This document shows, in pieces, positions 10,188-25,100 of a stretch of DNA of 64,000 nucleotides (its first letter is position 1; the number at the start of each line of letters is the position of its first letter). This DNA is from Arcuatula senhousia. Lineage: Eukaryota; Mollusca; Bivalvia; Mytilida; Mytilidae. Position numbers and translations under genes: made by a program. The notes under the pieces were generated by a model, which did not search any database, was not told where the DNA came from, and was given only the letters and a program-made list of their open reading frames with translations. Where the stretch lies: NCBI GenBank assembly GCA_963971305.1, contig OZ020309.1, forward strand, positions 5,821,001-5,885,000. The letters are read 5' to 3'.

Positions 10188-13100
10188 CTAAAGTAACAAA
10201 TCATATATATAAAGTATACATAAAACATTCAGTTAGTTTCTAAAACATTTATTCTAAAATTAATAGTTTTCTGATTTTAATAATTATATACTGATTTCAA
10301 AAAATCATATTTGATACCATGATCAACAGAAATCTTTATTGAAGACAAACATTTCAAGGAGAATCTTTCATTTCAGTCAAAACGAGAAATCTGTGAGCCA
10401 ATGCTTACTAGTGATGAATCCCGCTTTCACAAATACAAAGTTTACAGCAAACAAGAAGTAAATGCTTAATGGATCCAAAAATGTATTAGCAACCTAGGAG
10501 TTATAGTTGCTGCGTTATACATGCAAGTGAATGAAAAGTGTTACAGATTTTTATTAAAGTTTTCGGTAAACATGAAGTAGATGTCTGATGGAACCAAAAA
10601 AAAAACGAATCCCTAAATACAACATGCCCATATCAAGCTTGTTAAAAATATCAGCAATCTAGGAATTAATACAGTTGCTAAGTAATGAGCAAATAAAAGG
10701 CGGGTTGGAATAAAAGTTTGACGGAAAAATTTATAAAGATTTCGTTAAACAGGAAGTAGATGTCTGATTGACCCGAAAACATACCCCACTATGTATCATG
10801 TCCATATAAACCTTGTCACCAAATATGAAAAACATAAAGCACTAATAGTAGATGAGTTACGAGTTAACAAAATGCAGGACGGAAACACTGCATGTTTTAC
10901 TATATTGTACATACCTCTTTGGATTTGGCGTTTTGCTTGTTTTTAGTGTTTGTGTCCGTATTGCTTTCCTGTAAAAATATTTATAAAACGTCTGAGCACA
11001 ATCAAACTTTAGCATATTAAAACTAAACACAACTACTAGCTTTGTTAGCCCTGTCGATACTTTTTCTATACCTCCGGTTGCTATGTTGCACAGTTGAATC
11101 AACTTTTGGGTATTAGGACTTGTTGGATACAAATTTCAAATTATTTTTTAAAGTTACTTAATCTTTTTAAAAAGCAGCGGATTATTTCCTTGTTTTGCAC
11201 AGGATCAATATCTTCTGCGCTGAATTTGGCTTTTTATAAACTTTTTAGTAAGGTGTGATACTTCTGTTTATTGAATAAATCTGAGAAGAAAGTTTTCTCT
11301 TCAGCCAGGACAGCATTACTTAACATATTTATTTTTCGTTTTATCTACAATCGCTTTATAACTATGTATTTTCTTTTAATTTTTATACAAGTAAATTGAC
11401 TCAACAATAGTTTTACATTAAAAAGTTTTTCTTTGAATAAATCACATATTTTGTATTGACAGTTCTGCTTTTGTATTAGAATTTTTTGACAAAATGAAAT
11501 AAGATGCTTTTTACAGTGCTTTAGATCTCTGATTTTTGTTAGTCAATAATGCACACTTCAAAGCTTAAATTATCTAACACATCCAGGTGTATTAGTTTTT
11601 TGACAAACAACACAAACCTCTATTCTTAAAGTCTTTCTCGGTGAGGGATTAAGATCCACACATGAGTTAACAATATCATCTTCTGCCATGCCTGAAATGA
11701 AACCCATATGATCCATGAGAATGTTTCATTCATCTTAAATCAGTAAGGACAAAATGAAGAAATAACGTAAACATTCCTTACATTTGACATTTTTCATAAA
11801 AATAATCATATCTTGTGAAACAAACTATGGCATATATAATGTTAAGACTTTCCTATCTAAAATTAAAACAAAGAATGAATGAACCATAGCCACTGCTCAC
11901 TCAGTATTCCTACGGCTCCCCCCTAAAAGTCGATAAACTGGAAATAGATATCTGACAGACCTAATTCTAGTCATCGTGATAAAAGTCATTATACTGATAT
12001 CATATACTCAGTATCAGTACTAGTTAAGTTGGTGTGATGAGTAGCTGCAGAGAAAACCAAACCTTCACGAAAATTCTCAACAAAACACCACTAATGTTGA
12101 AGATTGATTAAGTCAGTAAACAGAAAGTAGATATCTAACAGACCCAATGTCGTATCTCTCGGTAAAGGACCTCATACTGATGCCACATACTAAAACATCA
12201 AGTCCTTGGACCTCTGGCTTTGTACTTGCTGGGAAAAGAGTTTCACCAGTTATGTTGAGGACAGACATTAGGGATGAACAGAGGAAAACCAGTATATTTT
12301 CTGGTAATATAATACGATTAGATTAAGGATTCTCGCTAATCTTGTATTTCTGTCATTTTTTTTCGGAATCCTCTGGACTTTACCTTTAAAAAAGGGGTTA
12401 AAATTTTTGCCCACGAACCCCTATTTTCTTGTAATCAGTTTCATTAATATGTCATAAAGAAGCTTTATCAAATCCTTTTTATTCTGTCATGGGTTTAACA
12501 GCTTATAAGTGCTAATGCTAAACCTATGATAAAGTCAGAGAAAACGTTTTCCCGCCAAAACTTTAACGTCTCCAATTATCTTGAACCTATCAAAATGTTT
12601 TGCTTCTTATATACCATTTACTATTGTCTTTCAATTAAGGCATCATGAGTTTGAAACCTATTTATTTTCAATAATTAGTAGTGAACATCCTTAACACATA
12701 CTTGTCACGGTTTCCTGCTGCTTTCTTTTCTGTGCAACATCACGCATCTTTCGAATTTCAGCATACATGTTGGCCATCTTTCTCTAAATTACACATGGAT
12801 AATCGATAATAAAAATGACATTGTTTTGATAGAAATGAATTACACTATACATTTTATAAAAAGAATGGTAAATGTTTGAGTATAGGAAGAATTTAAATTG
12901 CCATTTCTTTAATGTTGGTTGTGTTGCGTACATCTATTCCACATCTCTTTTATCTCGTCTATAATTTGTGTAGTGTAAACATATTTTTGTTAAAATGGGT
13001 GTTCAATAAAACAGTGACCACATCCTCACCATTTGATAGGGCATGGTGTCATAGTTGAGGATTTTGTCTATTTACCACTGCAAATTATTTATGCTGCTGG

Positions 13101-16100
13101 TTGATTGATTGACTATCAAATATATTAATTCCATATATATGTATTTATTCCTAAAGTGCAATGCATAAAATACAAAGATCTATAATACTCGTTTCGAAAA
13201 AGTTAACTACCTTGTTTTCCACACTTTCAGACATCAAAACTTTGTTTTCTGATCTTATGTCCTCGATTTCTTTTCTCATCTTTTCTATTTGAACTTCTTT
13301 CCCCTGAGCAATATTCTATAAAGATTGGATAAAAAAGACATACATGTATTTTCACATCTGAATATATGAATATTATTACAATAAATAGTTACATCATTAA
13401 ACTAGATTAAAAGATACTACATTTATGACATTAACTAGGTTCTTTTAAGTAATCATTATGATATCCAAGTCTAACTGTAAAAGGAGATAATTTCGCACGG
13501 TTTAAATTTCGTGTTTTCAGTCCATCAAAATTCATTTACAAGGTTTTAGTTTCGCATTTTATTAGATCATGGAATATTGGGTCCTTCTTAATTAAATGTA
13601 ATTTACGCGAGGGGATATTTTTGCGATTTTGCGACAATGAACCCTTCCCGAAAATTAAAGTATTTGTATTTAAACAACAACTTAAATAAATAAGAACAGA
13701 TTTATGCACTGGTTGAGTGTGCATGCACCTAAGCGCAATTTCATTGCCTTGAAATTAAATGATTAACTCTAATCCTGTCCATGCATTTTTCACTTGTTTT
13801 AGTAAATTCAGTGTAAAGCAATGTTACTATTCATTCACGTTATCGGTTAAACTCAGTAATAAGTAATCAACATTCAATTTCTATTTCGTCTTTCCTAGTA
13901 TGGGGCATAAGCTATCCCATTAGTTCAACTTTGCTCCTGAAATACACTCTTACCTCCAATGCTTTAATCTTTCCTTTAAGGATACGATTTTCCTTTTCCA
14001 AGTTACTCTTTTCAGTGAGCTATAAAAAATTAAAAAATATATGAACAAAGCCCAATACAAGAAAACTATCTTTGCATTTAAATTTATGGGGAAGAGTATT
14101 TTAATAACTTTAACCAACTAGAAAATGAGACAAAGCCTACACTACCTCGAGTTAGCTTCTTAAAATTGGAGTTACACATGTGAAAAATGTTGTGTAAAAG
14201 TTAAAATTAATTAAGCTTTAGGGGGAGTTGCAGATAAGTGTTGGTACCATGACTTTACAATATTTTTATATGTAATGTTGTTGTTATTTTTTAACAGATT
14301 GTTTTCTTAAGTAATATATGTTCTCTTATAATATTAACCAGGTTCTTTTGTTCAACTACCTGACCCGGAGATCAGAAACAAAACCCGCAATTTCTTTCGA
14401 AATTCCTTTTGTTACCAATCATTGTGGTCTTAAATTGTTATAAAGGTTTAATGAATTTCCAAATAACACCAAATGGAATTCTTTTAACAGACTGTTTTTT
14501 TTTAATATATCCCATCTACGAAAGCAGGGAATATATAGTCTCCGAGTCGGTCAGTTCGTCCGTTCGTCCCAAATATTGAAAGATTGGGCATGTTCATTTT
14601 CCTTTTCTTTTGTCTTTATTCAAATAAAGATGTCACCTGTTCACTGTCAATGTTTACTGTCATGCCTTCTTCTTCTGTTTCGCTATCTTCTTCATCCATG
14701 ATATTCTGAAAGAAACATTTAACAAAAGATTGAACATTTTGCTTTAACAACGGGAGGGGGTAATTTCCATTATAAATGTGCGGCTCAAAAGGATCTACTT
14801 TAAAATGGGATGTGCAATATGTGAAGCGAGTGGAATTTTAAGATATTGCGTACAACTCTACACAAATAGACTTATATAAAGTAAAATAATATTTCTTCTG
14901 AACAATACGGCTAAAGCTGGTGTAAGAAAAATTATAAAAATAGTAAAAGTTCTTGAACTGGATACGCATGTTTTAGTAGTGATATACATGTATATGGTGT
15001 GGGTGTTGAATGTAGGTTTGTCACGCATCCTCCTGTTAAACGAAATTTGACCGTTTCTATCTTTGACCCATCTTACACTGTTATTAAATATTTGCACTGT
15101 AATTCGATCTGCATTGGATTTTTTTTCTTTTTAATGTTCTCTATTTAATGGGTAATGAATTTAATTCTTCTAGACAGCCTCGTGCTTTTTTACCCAAAAA
15201 AAGTTACAGCATACCTCCCCAATCTGCATAATCTCTGTCTCTGTCTTGTCACTTTTTCTTGATGTTTTCTCATTTGTTCTTAAATGGAAGATGTTTAAGA
15301 CATTAGGCATTTGAAATATGAACATATATTTTTATTATTCCTATATACAATAAAAAAGAATCTGCGATGGCGTTGTTAGTTTAAGAGCTAATGCCGATAA
15401 GATTTGAACAGCTGCACGTTGATATCTTCCAATTTTGGTTTGGTTGTTTTTTGTCTTGATGCATTCACTTGACCATAAAACCCCATCGATATAGTAAGTG
15501 TCCAAAAAAACTTTTTGACACTGTTCATTTAGCGAAAGCGAAAAGTGGTCTAACTATGCCCATACATTCACTGAAACTATACTTTAACTTGTTATATCTC
15601 CTTAACCCCAGACAAAAACATTAAATTGTCATAGCGATTTTTTTTTTCTGGCTGCTTGACCTTATTATAAGTGCTTTCTTTCACAATATCATACAAACCT
15701 AAAAAGAAAAAAGGGTTACCTGAACATAAAATGATATAAAAAGTTAACTAGTTTTACTTACTTCTCTTTCAGTTCTTTGCACATTAACCCGAACTCTTTA
15801 AAACTAATTGCCTCTTCTGTGTTTGCTCTCTGGATTGTCAGCATTATTTCCTCTTCCTTCAGGCCATCCAAAGATTTCATCTGCCTTTTACTTACTGGCT
15901 TCTTTGTTTTTTCCTCCATTCTTTTTGAAAACTCTTTAACTTCTAGCCAAACAGGTGTTGCAAGTTTTGCCAAAGCAATGTCAAAGCGAAAGTTATTATT
16001 TAACTGCTTTCGCTGGAAGTATAAATATAATACCTGTATATATCATACATTAAACCTCAAAGCTTAAACATGTTAAATAAAGGTAAAAAACAAGTGTGGC

Positions 16101-19100
16101 CACTAAAAGTATGTCTTGCCTGTCAGCACTACTGTAAAACTAATTCACAATCTATCGAGGCATTTAGTACACTATTACCCAAGTGTCGGCATACTAAATA
16201 CCAGATGCTCAAGTATAATACTTTTCAATTAATTCATCAGACATCCACAAAAGTCTTAAAGAGGCTTACAACCCCACAAAAACTAAGTTGACAAAGTCCT
16301 TGAAGTGTGAAATTTGGGTCAGGATCACATGGCATGATGTCAGTTGTGTAGACCTTCATCCTAAGTGTGAGACAAAAATTATAAAGAACTTGGAAGATCA
16401 ATCTCAATAAATAAATTTTAGAAAATTATTAGTTGCATTTGCATTGAAAGAAACTTGGGTTTATTTTCTTGTAAACTTTTATAAAAGTCAAAAGAATTTG
16501 ATTTCATTAACAATTATAGTTTAAACTATACGCCTAATATCTTAATGAAAGTATTATCGAATCCAGTTTAAACCAGAATACAAGAATGAAGTTTATGTAC
16601 ACTTTGCAGTTGCAAGGACGCCACGTGCAATGTGATTGACAGGTGTAAAATTAATACGCCGATTCAATTAACCGAATATATCAAAAAACAATATTTATAA
16701 GTATTAATTGTAATATTTCTTTGGTTTATAGAAGCAATAAACTAAATTTTTAATGGTACACATTTTACATAATCCGCAAAGCGGATTATTCAATGTGCAC
16801 CATGAAAATTTAAGTTTATGGTTCAATAAACCAAAAAAAAATTATTTTCAAATGAAATGGTTGGTAAAACCAGGTTTTATGGCGCGCCAAACATCCAACT
16901 TCAATTACGATCTAAGGGTCCGGTAGTTTACACAAAACATAAGACGGTTGCCGCATGTTTGTTTTTTTGCATGTCATAATGTGGTTGTCGTAGGTTCTCT
17001 TGGTTTTGCCTTTTTTTTATTGTGGTTTTTAGAATTTAAATGCTAATTTGTATTTATTTCCCTTCTTATTAAATCATTTTTTTTATTTTACACTTACACT
17101 TTTAACTCCTGTAATGTTTTCCAACTCTGTCTTCCATTTATTGACGGTGTCTCTTTGATTGGGAGTCCTTTCTTGGTCAATTGCAACTCTTGTGTCCATT
17201 CCTCCTATTTGAAACAATGTACATCGAAAGCACTCTACCCTCTTAAAGAAATTTAGCTCCTTGCCAAGCTTGTGAATTGTGTTGTGGTCCATACCCACAC
17301 GTTTAGCCTCTGCGGGGGTCAAATCGCAATAAACAACACATAAACGTTTTAAAAAGTCTTCTCTATTTTGAAGATCTTCTTCTTTTATGATGTTCTGAAG
17401 TGCAATTCTTGAATGATTGCCCCCGATCGTCTGAAATTTCAGGCCACTAAAATCTGTTGGTAACTCTTTAAACCCTGGTAGATTAACAGCCATCAATGTG
17501 AAGTAACTAGCTGGTCTTTCTTTAAATTCTTTTGTCAAGTCTTCTACATGCTTGTCATCTGCTGGTCTTAGTAGCTTGTCAAAAGTTGGTTCCACCAGTT
17601 GCTCCACATTGATGATATAGTATCCTGAAATTCAATTTTTGAACAGTCCCTATAAAAATTGATGATTTATTCTACAAGATGGGCTCCTCATGGGGGGTAC
17701 CAGAAATCAAGTAATCAGCATTTTTTTGCTAAAGTAATCAAATAATCATATATTTTTTACAAATGTAATCAAAAACTTTCTCCTTATGGGAATCAAATAA
17801 TCAAAAATTTAAACCTTGGTAATCTAATAATCATAAAATATTTGCTCTTGTAATCAAGTAATCACCTTTAAAATGGCATGGGAATCATGTAATCAAAAAC
17901 CCCATGAGAAGGCAAACAAGACAAAAGTTGGTGACTATTGGTTTATAGCCATTGTTGACCATTGTTCTACAGTAAAGGCGTTTTTGCTGGTTCTATATAT
18001 ATTAAAATGTACAATTTTTTCAATAAAACAAATAACAGTTTTTTATATGGCTTAAATATATGGCAATGTTATAGTGGGCTCATATTTAATTTATTCCACC
18101 ATTAATTTTGAGGCTACTTTGAAGAAGAAGAGTTCACAATAATGTATAATTTTGCCTTGCTAGTTTCATTTCTTTCTGTTTAATTGACCGTCTGACTTAA
18201 TTTGACTTCTAAATTATCAATATATCGCTCTATATTTGTTTTCATTCTAAACTAAGAATGAAAGGTTGTACAAATTTTTAAGATATTTTATCGTATACAA
18301 ATAAATCAGAAATCCAAACTTTCAAAAAAGAAATAAAAACAAAAACAAAACATCCATTCAATACTTTTTGATACGCCTGTGTGCATTTCTTCTTTTCAAG
18401 AATAATCAGAGGCAATAATTATGTTCTTAAAAGTTTATTTGCATTGTTTATGTTAATTTTACTACTACCTTTAAACTTTTTCTTAATTCCTTCCTGGAAA
18501 TCACAGGGAATGTTGATCAAGTTATCTATGAAAATAAATACAAATAATAACTATTGAAATCTGTGAGCGAGGGCATTGTAACTATCTTACTTTTTGGTCT
18601 GTTTTAATATTACTATAAGTAAAAGAGAAAAGTTACAATAAGTGTGATGTTATTAATCTTTAATACAGACACATGCAGGTGAAACAGTATTAAGTGTACC
18701 CAAAGTGTAAAGTAATGCATAATTTCGTCCTACAAAGTTGACTCTACATACTTCATAAATCATGATGTGCTTAACAATATGCAAATTAAAATTCTTAAAT
18801 ATCTTGCATAGTTTTTAAGACATTGAGCTTAATAAGTGTAAAAGAAAAAAATAGAATAAAGAAAGGGCAATAACTCCTTCATGTGTTGTTGGATATTCTT
18901 CAAAATTTCAGGGCAAGTAGATCTATGGATGCTGATACAAAACCTTTTTTTTTATATCTGTAGCTATTTTGGAATTGCAAAGCTGAAAAAGCTGCAATTT
19001 ACCTCTATGTAATATGTTCTCTTTTTTTTTGCCACAGCGGTCATGTTTTACAACAAATCAAAAATCCCCACATCAGTTCTAAGCATCTAATGCTAAAAAA

Positions 19101-22100
19101 CTATCAAACTAAGTATGTTGTCAGAAAAGTTAGTTAACATACGACAGACAGACGACGGACGCCGGGCCTTCGTCTGGTGAGCTAAAAATTAAATCTATTT
19201 TACTACAGAAATATTTGTTTACGATATTCATTTAGTTAAAACTGGTTATTTAAAAAAGGCATCATTTTATATTTGAAATCTGTGAAAGTTGGTTTTAGGC
19301 GCGGGAAAGAATTTTTTTGGAAATATTAACAAACTTATGTAGAAAATAAATATATTATTCATTTACCATTAGATGTGCTAGTCTCCCCTGTTTTAGCTCC
19401 TAAATTTTCATTTGCGCTTCTGTTCCTTGTAGCATTTATTGTGTTTTCTTGTCTCGTTGACTTTGCTTGTTCTATAAAAATAAAAGATAAAATGCTGTAA
19501 GGAATTTTAATTGATATAGAAGAGAATAATACATCAAATCGGAATAAGCTTAGATTCAAGAGATTATCCTGCTTAATTTTTTTCCGCGCTATTTAGTTTT
19601 CGAAGGCGTCGCGACAGAATATTTTTTTTTTCATTATCAGCATTATTTTTTACAGCAAAAATCCGTCTTCAGAATATTTTTTTTCTTACCCTCAGCTGCC
19701 AAAATATTTTTTTAATCAAAAATAATTTTCAGAATATTTTTTGGGGAAAAAACCAAGCCCCCCTCCTTCAAGTTAAATGGTCGGTCCCTTATAATACATA
19801 TTCAAAAAGACTTTATAATAACATTGGAATAAGATTTATGCTTCAAATAAAATAAATGATCTTTCTTACCTGAATATTCATTCTTATCAGTTTGATCTGT
19901 TTCAATGGCTGCATCTTCAATGTCATCTAAATTACATGTCACTGTGAATGGGTTACGTTGTTCTGTTATGCTGGAAACCCGGTGAATCTGCATGCATAAA
20001 AAAATTAATAGGTAAAAAGATTAAACATATTAGTACAGTAGTAACAATAATAGTTTATTTCAATTTTCGAGTGGTGTAATTATCATTGCCAATTTTATGA
20101 AATGAAGATAGATTGTAAACCATTCAAGAGGGGGGTCAAGGGGGGGTCCAAGAACACCTTAACAGGGAATTGATTTTCCCAATAACAGATAACAGAGAAT
20201 TGATATTTTTGGACTGACCATTTCAATTTAGCTAACATACTATTTTTAATAACAGATAACATACAATTATATTATTCAATAACAGGTAACAGTAAACTGA
20301 ATTTCTTCAATAACAGTTAACACAGAACTGGTCAATAACAGTTAACATTAAATCTGATATCTGCAATAACAGCTAACAGAGAACCAATTTAAGCCAATAA
20401 CACAGGAACAGCTAACCCCCTTGCCCCCCCTCATTCAACATTAAAGGCACGCAATGTATTGTCTATAAAAACTTATTTTAAACAAAGAAAGAATGTGTCG
20501 GGGTCCATATGACACGGATGCCCCCGCTGGCCCATAACAGGAAGTAGATTTCTGACAGGTCTGAAAATTGCTTAGGACATACAGTTTGTCATACTGACCC
20601 ATCCTACCAAGTTTCAAAACATTCCAGTATACAGTTCATGAGAAAAGCTTGACGGAAATTTCATATAATGTTCACATATTTTCTCATCGGCCTAAGTCCC
20701 AAACAGGATTCGGGAAGTAGATGTCCGACAGGTCTCAAAATCGCTTAGGACGTATAATTTGTCATACTCAACAATTCTACCAAGTTTCAAATCATTCTGG
20801 TATACAGTTCTTGAGAAAAGCTTGACAGAAATTTTCACATCATGTTCACGTACTTTAAATTTGGCCTAGGTCCCAAACAGGAGGTAGATGTCTGACAGGT
20901 CTCAAAATCGCTTAGGACGTATAGTTTGTCAAACTAAACCATCCTACCAAGTTTCAAATGATTCTAATGTATGGTTCCCGAGAAAAGCTTGACGGAAATT
21001 TCCATAGTCAAGTTCACATATTTTAAAATTGGCCTAAGTCCAAAACAGGAAGTAGATGTCTGACAGGTCACAAAATCGCTGAGGACGTATAGTTTGTCAA
21101 ACTAAACCATCCTACCAAGTTTCAAATGATTCACATGTATGGTTCCCGAGAAAAGCTTGACGGAAATTTCCATAGTCAAGTTCACATATTTTAAAATTGG
21201 CCGAAGTCCAAAACAGGAAGTAGATGTCTGACAGGTCTCAAAATCGCTGAGGACGTATAGTTTGTCATATTGAACCATCCTTCCAAGTTTCAAATCATTC
21301 TCATGTATGGTTCTTGAGAAAAGCTTGACGGAAATTCGTACGGACGGACGTACGGACATGAGTAAAACTTAATGCCCCCCCCCCCCGACATGTCGTCGCG
21401 GGGGGCATAAAAAAGACTGTCAACACTGTTTGGTATTGTATTACTTTTAAGCATATGGAAAATACAAATAAAGTTGGTGTATCTTAATCATCTAAAAAGG
21501 GTCTAATTGAATTTGTAAAGGTTTACAAAATTTCATATTCATGAGATCTGGCCCCGCCTCAAGCATGTTTATGTCAACTTTTCTGGTTATATATATTGCA
21601 TGAAGACATATTTTGTTTCACATATCGCATCTAAACCAACATGACCAACAATGAACAGTATCTTACCATTGGTGAGATCAGCTGCGTCATCAACCAAATC
21701 GGTAATGCATGAAATACCAATTAATCTACATGTAGCAGATTTCCTCAACGTTTTACTGTATGTTTGAACTACAAAATATTTTTTGACATCATGTTGAATG
21801 TTTTTTTTCTCCTTTTTTTTTCTTTTTCTTTAATTGTACATGTTGTATATCCTGCTCAGTACCATGAGCGATTTTTGACAATAAAAAATATTTGATTTGA
21901 TTTGTTTCAAGTTTACTAAAAAGTTAAGTCTTAATAATAACGATTAAAGCTATTCTGAGTACCCAAAGGTCATATAGACTTATTGGAACCCCATGTGATT
22001 GAAGAACAACACAACAGATAGAACTTTGTACCCGTAGAATGTGCTACTCACTTCATAGTGGTAGGCTTCATTTGGTCAATGACAAAGTATTGAGGAGATG

Positions 22101-25100
22101 ATATATAAACTGTGACTATAGCAATATAGGTGCACCAACCAATTGGTGGAATATACGTACTAAAGAAAGAAGAAAGAAAGATACTTATACTTTTTTAACT
22201 TGACTCTTTATTTCTTTATCAATATGACAAAAATGCTAATATGTCCTTTAAATTCATATTTGACCGACATTTTGTTTTCTACACACTTTACCAAGGTAGA
22301 ATATTTTTTTTAATAGTTCATTATTTAGGGAGGTGATAGGTTTTTTTTAACAAATAAATAAAATAAAATAAAATAAAATAAAATAATAAAATAAAATAAA
22401 ATAAAATAAAATAAAATAAAATAAAAAATAAAATAAAATAAAATAAAATAAAATAAAATAAAATAAAATAAAAAATAAATAAAATAAAATAAAATAAAAT
22501 AAAATAAATTTTTTTCAGGAACATGTTAACAAAAAATGCTTTAAAATTTTGTAAATGTTTTAAAGCAATATTACCATTATACATTTATTTTGATCATATT
22601 ATTTGTTCATATGTATTTACCTTTAATCCCTTTAACTTCTTTCCACTTAAGCAGGAAACTCGTTCTGGTGTGTAGATTTTCCTTGAATCGTTGTGCGACG
22701 CCATTTGCTCTCCAGTCAAATTTTCCCAGGTGTAACGTAATGGTGTTCTGTGCACCAAGAAAGATCTGGATAGAATTTCAAAATATAAAATTATCAAGAC
22801 AGTTTATATGCCTTGAATCGTTGTGCGACGCCATTTGCTCTCCAGTCAAATTTTCCCAGGTGTAACGTAATGGTGTTCTGTGCACCAAGAAAGATCTGGA
22901 TAGAATTTCAAAATATAAAATTATCAAGACAGTTTATATGCGAGGAAGATTAAATGGTTTGTTTTTAAATCAAAAAGTAAAAAAAAATACAGAATAATCA
23001 ATTAAAAGAAATAAAAAAATAATAAAACTAAAGGAAAAAAATAAAAATAAAATACATGTAATACATGTATACAAAAATAAAATTACAATATAACTGATTA
23101 TGAAAAAAAATGAAAACGAATCTATTAAAAAAGATAAATTATGAAATTGGAAAATAAAATGAATTTAGACAAATATAATTTAGAAAAAAATATAAATCTC
23201 ATAATAAGGTAAATTTTGTAGTAGGCTTTTTATTCCCAAAATGATTGGTCAATTACAGTAGTAGGCGTGGTTTTATATAACCATGGACACACATGAATCT
23301 GCGGCGAAATAGTTCTAGTTTATTGAACATTTATTTTTTTAAGATTCGAAAAATTAACTCATTGAATTAAATCGAATATTTAAAAAGGACCGAGAACAAA
23401 AAAATCCGTTACTTCATTATTTCAAATAAAAAAAAATAGAGATAGTCTGCCCGAGTATTTCTCAAAACGAACTGGTTATTTGTCGATAAGAAATTTTTAT
23501 CTATTTGTCTGGCTATCATTTACGCATGCATAATTATCACACCATGTGGTCATTATATCTGATTTAAGAATGATACAATTTATTTTTTTGGTTTTTCTGA
23601 TTTTAAGTTTTTGTGCATAACCCTTCAGCCTATAATTGTAGTTCAAGAGGAAAAAATAAGAAAACTTTAAAGAAGGGGCATGTACATACTTTTTTCTATA
23701 TGAGTTCATCATAGTCAAATTAATGTAATAAACAGGTTTTGCAATATAACCCTTTTCTCAAATTGGATTATTTCCCATCTGATTATACATCTAACATATT
23801 TGCAATTCTTATGTTCCTCTTTCTTTTTTTTAAGGTTTTAAACAAAATTAATAAAAATTGCAAACTTGATAAAATATTTCAAGTCGAAAGATTAATGAAA
23901 GAAAAGAAGATTGAAAAAAAAATAATTAGTTTTAAAGATTGAGCTTTCAAAACTTCTTCATGTACATTAGAATAAACAGGTCTGATTTGTTTTACATATG
24001 TTTCACTATACAAATAATTAGTTTCAATCGTTTTAGTCTATGAATTAGAAGCTACGTGGTCATTTTATCAAATAAGACAGGCTGCGATACAGTAAAAAAA
24101 CTGTTTGCACAACATGAAATTTGGTTAAGCGCACAGTATTTTATTTGCGTAAATACTTTTCTTTTAATTTATCATACATGTCATAATACATGCATGCATG
24201 TGTATCTTTAATATTAAATTTAAGTATGTTTGATTTCATTTCCACACGGCATTTTTCATAAAACTGTGTATTCTTTTTTTAGTTTTAGTTGGATATTTAA
24301 CACTAGAATTGTCAATTGAATATTAATGTTCCTAAAGCATGAACAAAATTAATATATTTATTTAGTTCGTATACTTAGCTTGGATATATGATTTAAATCT
24401 TTTTTTAATCAAAATGTAATGAAAAAAAAAAGAAAATTAGAGCCGGACAAATAGACACTGCCTACATTTAAAAAGTTCTTGGTTTGCTCCTTTCAGGTCT
24501 GAAAAATTCATGAATCAATTTTTGAACTCTTTTCGGCACCATTTGAAAAGATGGTGTAAATAAACCATGCTTCACCTTCTTCGAAAGGGGTGACAAATGG
24601 TTATCCCGTGTATGAAAATGGAAAGCAATGCATGTGAAAGTCCCCTATAAAGTTATATAGGAGTTAAAAGGAAAATATATAAGAAACAAAAACAAAATTA
24701 TTGACAGTGCATAAATATATTATTTTAACTTTAATTCAAACAAATAAAGAAGGAAATGTAAAAGAAAGTCAAATGTATTTAAAAGCTTATATTTCCATAT
24801 TCTCTGTTTTCATTTTTTGTGAAAACATGCACATGATTGTTTTATTCGTTATATTGCAGAAAGTACTTTAAAATTTAGTTGCGAATTTACGTGAATAAAA
24901 CTATATTTACCTTCACACATTGTTCATTATTTGACTTCTCTATATCCGTTACTTTTCCAATTTTTAATCCATTTTTATAGAGCTCAAATGTATCCTTATC
25001 TTTTTGCAAAGTCCACATTTTGGCACTGTCGGTGTAGAGTCCACTCGTCATATTTAGGCACTGTACTGATGGTAAGAGAGTTTTATCGGACGAAATGCGC

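Noticed and set aside
22321..22584. Minus-strand frame of repeated F, I, L and Y
   Set aside because: Direct translation of the AAAAT microsatellite.
22594..22797. Minus-strand frame SFLVHRTPLRYTWENL and following
   Set aside because: Out of frame with exon 1 of the ParB-like gene. The phase-0 frame (IFLGAQNTITLHLGKFDW) is open and fits the splice junctions.
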